NCBI GenBank assembly: GCA_017414145.1
Contig: JAFPQL010000120.1
Coordinates: 1-17,495 of the forward strand
Direction of reading: 5' to 3'
Origin: Oscillospiraceae bacterium
GTDB taxonomy: Bacteria > Bacillota_A > Clostridia > Oscillospirales > Ruminococcaceae
Length of the DNA stretch: 17,495 nucleotides
Shown: positions 12,829 to 17,495 of the stretch, piece after piece
How positions within the stretch are numbered: the stretch's first letter is position 1
Layout of the letters: each line of letters starts with the position of its first letter
The notes under the pieces: generated by a model
Told to the model about the DNA's origin: nothing
The model's input: the letters and a program-made list of their open reading frames with translations, nothing else
Databases searched by the model: none
Made by a program: the position numbers and the translations under genes

Positions 12829-13669
12829 GGTGCTATGGGTCACCGATCTGGACGGCACGCTGCTGATGCCGGATGTGACCGTATCAGACCGCACACGGGC
12901 GCTGCTGACCCCGCTGCTGAAGGCAGGGCTGCCGCTGACTGCCGCTACGGCGCGGACGAGCTTTTCCGTCATGCCGATTCTGGCGGGGCTCCCCTTTTCC
13001 CTCCCGCTGATTCTCCAGAACGGCGCAGTCCTGCACGATCCCGTCTCCGGGCGTGTGAAGGAGGCGGCCGTCATCGGGGCGGCGGCGTTTGAAAGGGTCA
13101 CGGAGCTGGTCGCCGCACACGGCTTCAACGGCTTTGTCTTCTGCGAGGATGCGGGACAGATCGTCTGCTGCTACACAGAGCTGACGACCCCGCATATGCA
13201 GCAGTATTATGCAGAACGGCGGATCAAATATGCCAAGCCCTTCCGTCAGGTGCCTTCTCTGGCGGGACTGGCAGGGCAGAATCCCGTCTTTCTGTCGCTG
13301 CACGCCGAAAAGGCGGTGCTCGATCCGCTGCGGGAGGCGCTCGGCGAAGTTTCCGGCATCTCCGCCGCGTATTACCGCGATGTCTACGAGCCGGAAATCT
13401 GGTATCTGGAAATTTCCGCGGAGGACGCAAGCAAATATCACGGCATTCAGCGGCTCAGGGCAATGACCGGCGCGGAGACCGTCGTCGGCTTCGGCGACAA
13501 TCTCAACGATCTGCCGCTGTTTGCCGCGTGTGACTGTAAAATTGCAGTCGGAAACGCCGCACCGGAGCTGAAGGCGAAGGCCGATCTGGTCATCGGCTGC
13601 AATACGGAGGATGCCGTCGCGGAATACCTCGCGGCAAAATTCCCGCTCACGGAGGATTATCTGCCATGA
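12821..13669 (+). CDS. Cof-type HAD-superfamily phosphatase
   Basis: 282 residues from the GTG at 12821. This start is preferred to the ATG at 12800 because TGAGG sits 6 bp before the GTG and nothing resembling a ribosome site precedes the ATG, while residue 9 then becomes the nucleophile D9 in TDLDGTLL. It overlaps the preceding gene by 8 bp (translational coupling). HAD motifs: I D9-x-D11-G-T; the lysine motif in DASKYHGIQRL; and IV GFGDNLNDLPLF (223-234) with D226 and D230. The long insert between motif I and the lysine makes it a C2b-cap (Cof) hydrolase. These dephosphorylate sugar phosphates, flavin or pyridoxal phosphates; the real substrate cannot be told from sequence. Its position behind a glycosidase hints at a sugar phosphate, behind pncB at a nucleotide. 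Confidence 0.88.
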   Translation: MIKVLWVTDLDGTLLMPDVTVSDRTRALLTPLLKAGLPLTAATARTSFSVMPILAGLPFSLPLILQNGAVLHDPVSGRVKEAAVIGAAAFERVTELVAAHGFNGFVFCEDAGQIVCCYTELTTPHMQQYYAERRIKYAKPFRQVPSLAGLAGQNPVFLSLHAEKAVLDPLREALGEVSGISAAYYRDVYEPEIWYLEISAEDASKYHGIQRLRAMTGAETVVGFGDNLNDLPLFAACDCKIAVGNAAPELKAKADLVIGCNTEDAVAEYLAAKFPLTEDYLP

Positions 13670-14355
13670 ATCGAAAACGGATCATTCTGACGGCGGCGCT
13701 GTGTCTGCTGTCCTCTGCCGTGACCGGCACGGCGGTCTGGTTCCGGATGCCGCGGCGAACCGTCACGGTGCCGGGCAACACCGACGGCGCATGGAAGGAC
13801 GGCTACAACGAGGGCTATTCACAGGGCAAGGCATACGGCGAAAGCGAGGTCGCAAACCGCATCGCGCCGGAGGTCATCGCCGGCGAAAGCGCGCCGTCCG
13901 AGGAATTCGGAAAGGCATTCTGGCGGCTCGGCTGGCAGAAGGGCTACGCCGAGGGCGCCGCATTGCAGCAAACGCCGGAAACCGCCGCAATCACCGTCGG
14001 AGGCAGCTTCACCGCAGAGGTGCTCTCCAAAACAGACAGCGGCGGGCTCGTTCTCCGGCTCTGCGCCGCCGGCGCGCCCTTTGATGCGCCGTTTTTCTTC
14101 CGGACGGACGCCGCGCTCAGCGCGCAGACCGAAGCCGGAAAGGCATATACCTTTACCGTCCCCGCACAGACACGCCCCGCAGTCCCCGCAGACTGGCTCA
14201 AGGCCGGTTCGGACGAGGTGGACTGCCGGATCCTGTTCAGCGCCGCGCAGCCCGCTGCCGACGCCGTGCGCGAGGCGGATGAAACCGAAACAGAACCGAT
14301 GCCCGCCGGTACGCCGTCCTGTCAGCTCACCGGCAGACGCATCGCAGAATCATAA
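13666..14355 (+). CDS. Membrane-anchored protein with GYNEGY motif
   Basis: 229 residues. The start ATG overlaps the HAD stop (ATGA), so translation is coupled. An N-terminal hydrophobic segment (6-26) after MNRKR acts as an anchor or uncleaved signal, placing the rest outside. Residues 41-60 hold DGYNEGYSQGKAYGES, and a second, weaker GW-x-x-GY-x-EG unit lies at 89-97. From ~108 a beta-rich domain begins with VGGSFTAEV and includes AGKAYTFTVP (157-166). The tail is acidic (DETETEP). The next gene has the same order of anchor, GYNEGY and GSFT domain, so they are paralogues. The family is not one I recognise. Start codon, reading frame and coupling are clear; function is unknown. Confidence 0.8.
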   Translation: MNRKRIILTAALCLLSSAVTGTAVWFRMPRRTVTVPGNTDGAWKDGYNEGYSQGKAYGESEVANRIAPEVIAGESAPSEEFGKAFWRLGWQKGYAEGAALQQTPETAAITVGGSFTAEVLSKTDSGGLVLRLCAAGAPFDAPFFFRTDAALSAQTEAGKAYTFTVPAQTRPAVPADWLKAGSDEVDCRILFSAAQPAADAVREADETETEPMPAGTPSCQLTGRRIAES

Positions 14356-14372
14356 TGCAGAAGAAAGGAAAC

Positions 14373-14387
14373 GGAGGGTTCATTTTG
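14373..14387 (+). promoter_or_regulatory. Ribosome binding site that decides a TTG start
   Basis: GGAGGG at 14373-14378 is placed six bases before TTG (14385-14387). It would be too far inside the coding region to serve the ATG at 14355, so it argues for the shorter protein. Confidence 0.65.
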
Positions 14388-15122
14388 AGCAAAAAAGGGA
14401 TTGCACTGACCGCCGCACTCTGTGCCGCAACAGGAATTCTGTCCGGCTGCGTGCTGTTCGCCATGGGCAGAACACGCGGATTCGCCGCTGCCGAGAGCAG
14501 CATTGCGGCGGAGACAACCACGACGGAATCCACCACAACAACCGAAGCGACCACCACAGAGGAAACCACCGAAGCGACCACCACGACCACTACGGAGGCA
14601 ACCCTTCCGCCGATGAACGACAAGGACACCTCCGCGGTCGTGCAGCGAAGCTACAAGACCGGATACAACGAGGGCTACACGGCAGGTCTCCGCGAGGGTG
14701 CCGAGGCACAGATCCGGATCTATGAGGGACAGGGCATCACTCCGCCCGCACCGCAGCCCCAGCAGCAGACCGCCGCAAAGCGCACGGTCAGCGTCTCCGG
14801 CAGCTTCACCGTCACCGTCCGCGCCCTGATTCCGGACTATCTGACGGACAGCACCACGCCGCGTGCCGCCGTGGTCACGCTCTATCAGGGCGAACCGGTC
14901 GTGCTGCGTCTGAATGACACCGTATGCAGCCGGCTGACCGTCGGACAGAGCTATACCTTCCTTGTGACCGAGCAGAGCGTCTCGATGGAGACCTCCCTGC
15001 TCAATTCCGACGGCTCGGTCAGCCGTGATGCACTCACAAAGCGCAGCTTCCACCTCTCCAACTTCCGTGCCGCCACGGAGGAGGAGTTCGGTCTGAACTG
15101 CTGGCGCGTCAAATATCAATAA
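14385..15122 (+). CDS. Thr-rich-linker surface protein with GYNEGY motif, possible lipoprotein
   Basis: 245 residues from a TTG at 14385. The TTG has GGAGGG six bases upstream; the in-frame ATG at 14355 overlaps the previous stop and has no ribosome site. The hydrophobic N-terminus (5-27) ends in LSGC with C22, a fair lipobox, but the same place in the paralogue upstream has no Cys and the hydrophobic stretch continues past C22, so plain membrane anchoring is as likely. Residues 44-73 are almost only Thr and Glu (cell-wall spacer type). GYNEGYTAGLREG lies at 93-105, a Pro/Gln linker at ~119-129, then a beta-rich domain from VSGSFTVTV (137-145) through GQSYTFLV (187-194) to the end. Only 19 bp precede iorA, so it may share that transcript. 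Extracytoplasmic role unknown. Confidence 0.75.
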   Translation: MSKKGIALTAALCAATGILSGCVLFAMGRTRGFAAAESSIAAETTTTESTTTTEATTTEETTEATTTTTTEATLPPMNDKDTSAVVQRSYKTGYNEGYTAGLREGAEAQIRIYEGQGITPPAPQPQQQTAAKRTVSVSGSFTVTVRALIPDYLTDSTTPRAAVVTLYQGEPVVLRLNDTVCSRLTVGQSYTFLVTEQSVSMETSLLNSDGSVSRDALTKRSFHLSNFRAATEEEFGLNCWRVKYQ

Positions 15123-15141
15123 ATCGCAAAGGAGAACGGAA

Positions 15142-16866
15142 ATGAAAAAACTGATGCTTGGCAATGAAGCATTTGCAAGGGGCCTTTATGAGGCCGGCTG
15201 CCGGTTTGCGTCGAGCTATCCGGGTACGCCGTCCACTGAAATCACGGAAGCCGTTGCAAAATACGACGAGGTCTACGCAGAGTGGGCGCCGAATGAAAAG
15301 GTCGCGGTGGAATCCGCGCTGGGCGCTTCCTTTGCGGGCGCCAGAGCCTTCGCCGCCATGAAGCATGTCGGCCTGAATGTCGCGGCAGACCCGCTCTACA
15401 CCGCATCCTATACCGGTGTCAACGGCGGTCTGGTCATCGCCGTCGCGGACGACCCCGGTATGCACTCCTCGCAGAACGAGCAGGATTCCCGCCATCACGC
15501 CATCGCCTCGAAGGTGCCGATGCTGGAGCCGTCTGATTCGCAGGAGTGCAAGGACTTCGCCATGCTCGCCTATGAGCTGTCCGAAGCATATGACACGCCC
15601 GTTCTGGTGCGCACGGCAACCAGAGTTGCCCACTCGCAGAGCGCCGTCGAGCAGCTCCCGCGCACCGAGCAGCCGCTGAAGCCCTATACAAAGCAGCCGG
15701 GCAAATATGTCATGGTGCCGGCAAATGCCAGAGGCAAGCATATCGTCGTCGAGGAGCGCACGAAAAAGCTCATCGCCTATGCCGAGACCGCCCCGATCAA
15801 CAAGGTGGAGGACAACGGCTCAGACATCGGCGTCATCACCTGCGGCGCTTCCTACTGCTACGCAAAGGACGCGCTCGGCGACAAGGTCAATTATCTCAAG
15901 CTCGGCATGACGAATCCCCTGCCGGACAAGCTCTTCCTCGATTTTGCCGCAAAGTGCAAGACCGTTTACATCATTGAGGAGCTGGACGGCATTCTGGAGC
16001 AGCACGCAAAAGCGCTCGGCATCGCCTGCAAAGGCAAGGAGATCTTCGGCTGCATCGGCGAGCTGAATCAGGTCATCATCGCGGAAAAGCTGCTCGGCAG
16101 AACGCCGGATGTCACCCCGTATCCCGAAAGCCTGCCGGTCCGTCCGCCGGTCATGTGTGCCGGATGTCCGCACCGCGGCGTATTCTATACGCTCGCAAAG
16201 CACAGGATCACTGTTTCCGGCGACATCGGCTGCTACACGCTCGGCGCCGCAAAGCCGCTGGAATCCATTGACTGGACGGTCTGCATGGGCTCCTCCGTCT
16301 CCTGCCTGCACGGCTTCAACAAGGTGCTCGGCAAGGATTCGCAGAACAAGACCGTCGCGGTCATCGGCGACTCGACCTTCATGCACTCCGGACTCAATTC
16401 CCTCGTCAATGTCGCCTACAACGCCTCCAATTCGACGGTCATCATCCTCGACAACTCGATCACGGGCATGACCGGCCACCAGCAGAACCCGACAACCGGC
16501 AAGAACCTCAAGGGCGATCCGGCCGCGGCTGTCGATCTCGTCGCGCTCTGTCACGCAATCGGCATCAAGCGCGTCAGAGTCGCAGACCCGTATCATCTGG
16601 CAGAGATGGAGCAGGCGATCACCGAGGAGCTCGCGGTCGATGAGCCCTCTGTCATCATCTCCCGCCGTCCCTGCGCTCTGCTGAAATATGTCAAGCACAA
16701 TCCGCCGCTGAAGGTCAGTACGGACAAGTGCAAGAGCTGCAAGATGTGCCTCAGACTCGGCTGCCCTGCCATTTCGATGAAGGACGGCAAGGCCTGCATC
16801 GACCACACCCAGTGCGTCGGCTGCGGCATCTGCGGCGAGCTCTGCAAATTCGGCGCAATCGGCTGA
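15142..16866 (+). CDS. iorA: Indolepyruvate:ferredoxin oxidoreductase, alpha subunit
   Basis: 574 residues; AAGGAG before the ATG. With IorB it oxidatively decarboxylates aryl-2-oxo acids (indolepyruvate, phenylpyruvate, hydroxyphenylpyruvate) to aryl-CoA, CO2 and reduced ferredoxin, in aromatic amino acid fermentation, or runs in reverse for synthesis. Visible: the N-terminal pyrimidine-binding half with LMLGNEAFARG and SSYPGTPSTEI (24-34) plus E53 in APNEKVAVE; the DDPGMHSSQNEQD loop; the TPP-pyrophosphate half with GDIGCYTLG, CMGSSVSC and GDSTFMHSG; and a C-terminal ferredoxin domain with C530/C533/C536/C541 and C558/C561/C564/C568 for two [4Fe-4S] clusters. Both clusters are complete. Cytoplasmic. 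iorB follows, but with a small extra gene between them. Confidence 0.96.
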   Translation: MKKLMLGNEAFARGLYEAGCRFASSYPGTPSTEITEAVAKYDEVYAEWAPNEKVAVESALGASFAGARAFAAMKHVGLNVAADPLYTASYTGVNGGLVIAVADDPGMHSSQNEQDSRHHAIASKVPMLEPSDSQECKDFAMLAYELSEAYDTPVLVRTATRVAHSQSAVEQLPRTEQPLKPYTKQPGKYVMVPANARGKHIVVEERTKKLIAYAETAPINKVEDNGSDIGVITCGASYCYAKDALGDKVNYLKLGMTNPLPDKLFLDFAAKCKTVYIIEELDGILEQHAKALGIACKGKEIFGCIGELNQVIIAEKLLGRTPDVTPYPESLPVRPPVMCAGCPHRGVFYTLAKHRITVSGDIGCYTLGAAKPLESIDWTVCMGSSVSCLHGFNKVLGKDSQNKTVAVIGDSTFMHSGLNSLVNVAYNASNSTVIILDNSITGMTGHQQNPTTGKNLKGDPAAAVDLVALCHAIGIKRVRVADPYHLAEMEQAITEELAVDEPSVIISRRPCALLKYVKHNPPLKVSTDKCKSCKMCLRLGCPAISMKDGKACIDHTQCVGCGICGELCKFGAIG

Positions 16867-16923
16867 GCATCTTCCGTGATTCATCCACACATCACCGCAT
16901 TCGTTTCAGTATAGGAGTCAGAT

Positions 16924-17127
16924 ATGGAACAACCTACACCTGTCAAACTAATCAACTGCCCGTACTGCGCCGTCAGAATGCAATACCGCGGCGCAAAGCG
17001 GATTCAGCTCGGCAAATGGGGCATTATTACGAAGCACTTGAGCAATTATGTGTCCGGCGCACTGTCCGTTCAGGTCTACGAATGCCCCAAGTGCGGTAAA
17101 ATCGAGCTGTTCCGGATTCGTAAATAA
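16924..17127 (+). CDS. Small zinc-ribbon protein between iorA and iorB
   Basis: 67 residues with AGGAG seven bases before the ATG. Two cysteine knuckles, C12-x2-C15 and C54-x2-C57, frame a 38-residue middle with LGKWG (29-33) and SNYVSGALSVQVYECPKCGKIELF (40-63). I recall similar short Clostridia proteins ending in CP-x-CGK-x-E-F-F, all of unknown role. It should be a soluble zinc-binding domain. It is 57 bp after iorA and 20 bp before iorB, in the same direction, so it is co-transcribed with the oxidoreductase. It is not a normal subunit of that enzyme; it could help assembly or simply be a passenger. Confidence 0.8.
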   Translation: MEQPTPVKLINCPYCAVRMQYRGAKRIQLGKWGIITKHLSNYVSGALSVQVYECPKCGKIELFRIRK

Positions 17128-17147
17128 TCTTCTGTGAAGGAGCGTTC

Positions 17148-17495
17148 ATGATGGAAACAAAATCGGTTATGATCGTCGGCGTCGGCGGACAGGGTTCTCT
17201 GCTCGCAAGCCGCATTCTCGGCAATGTTCTGCTTCAGCAGGGCTATGCCGTCAAGGTCAGTGAAGTACACGGCATGTCGCAGCGCGGCGGCTCTGTTGTC
17301 ACTTATGTAAAATATGGTGATGCGGTATATTCTCCGGTCGTTGAAAAAGGCGAAGCAGATGTTATCATCTCCTTTGAATTGCTGGAAGCTGCCAGATGGG
17401 CGGTTTGTCTGAAAAAGGGCGGCAAGATCGTCACCTCAACGCAGACGCTCGATCCGATGCCCGTCATTACCGGTGCTGCTTCTTATCCGGAAGGC
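17148..17495 (+). CDS. iorB: Indolepyruvate:ferredoxin oxidoreductase, beta subunit (3' end cut by window edge)
   Basis: 116 residues are visible of a normal ~190. AAGGAG lies before two adjacent ATG codons (17148 and 17151); either may be used, giving MM or M at the start. The sequence is the gamma-type (catalytic) domain of 2-oxoacid oxidoreductases: the Rossmann-like GVGGQGSLLASRIL (11-24), VKVSEVHGMSQRGGSV (35-50), the VEKGEADVIISFELLEAARW segment, and GGKIVTSTQ. It pairs with IorA to form the aryl-pyruvate oxidoreductase. No stop or frameshift is seen up to the edge. Confidence 0.93.
   Translation, partial: MMETKSVMIVGVGGQGSLLASRILGNVLLQQGYAVKVSEVHGMSQRGGSVVTYVKYGDAVYSPVVEKGEADVIISFELLEAARWAVCLKKGGKIVTSTQTLDPMPVITGAASYPEG

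Noticed and set aside
14385..14450. Firm lipoprotein call for the Thr-rich protein
   Set aside because: LSGC fits a lipobox, but the hydrophobic run continues beyond the Cys, and the paralogue lacks a Cys at that place; it stays only a possibility.

Overview
The window looks like a chromosomal segment of a GC-rich anaerobic Clostridia member, probably Oscillospiraceae/Ruminococcus-like. The pointers are the indolepyruvate:ferredoxin oxidoreductase genes, a Thr/Glu-rich linker typical of ruminococcal surface proteins, double-zinc-ribbon membrane proteins of Gram-positive type, AGGAGG-type ribosome binding sites and very tight gene packing. This assignment is an inference from gene content; there is no rRNA gene to test it. 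I see no tRNA or rRNA genes, transposase, phage gene or CRISPR array.

The window is two oppositely directed gene blocks that diverge from a 291-bp control region at 8915-9205, with a sigma70-type promoter facing each way. Leftward (minus strand), in order of transcription: S-adenosylhomocysteine hydrolase (ahcY), a coiled-coil protein, purine nucleoside phosphorylase (punA), two unrecognised proteins that turn out to be diverged paralogues, an MTA/SAH-deaminase-type amidohydrolase, three paralogous zinc-ribbon four-helix membrane proteins (one with a tail of seven 11-residue repeats), and the YbaK Cys-tRNA deacylase. Nine of these ten genes are separated by less than 100 bp, so they may form one long operon. 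A separate promoter at 488-516 drives a small cysteine-motif protein that runs off the left edge.

Rightward (plus strand): pduL (phosphotransacetylase), pncB (nicotinate phosphoribosyltransferase), a cytosolic GH26-like glycosidase, a Cof-type HAD phosphatase, two related membrane-anchored proteins carrying a GYNEGY motif, then iorA, a 67-residue zinc-ribbon protein and iorB (truncated by the right edge).

The best biological story is in the leftward block. The amidohydrolase, the SAH hydrolase and the 6-oxopurine-type phosphorylase could work in series: SAH is deaminated to S-inosylhomocysteine, cleaved to inosine and homocysteine, and the inosine is phosphorolysed to hypoxanthine. The SAH hydrolase has replacements at the adenine-contacting positions that fit this idea. 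The same cluster carries several uncharacterised families (paralogous pair 4832-6197, membrane zinc-ribbon triplet 1106-3511, coiled-coil 7145-7633) with no known link to methyl-cycle metabolism.
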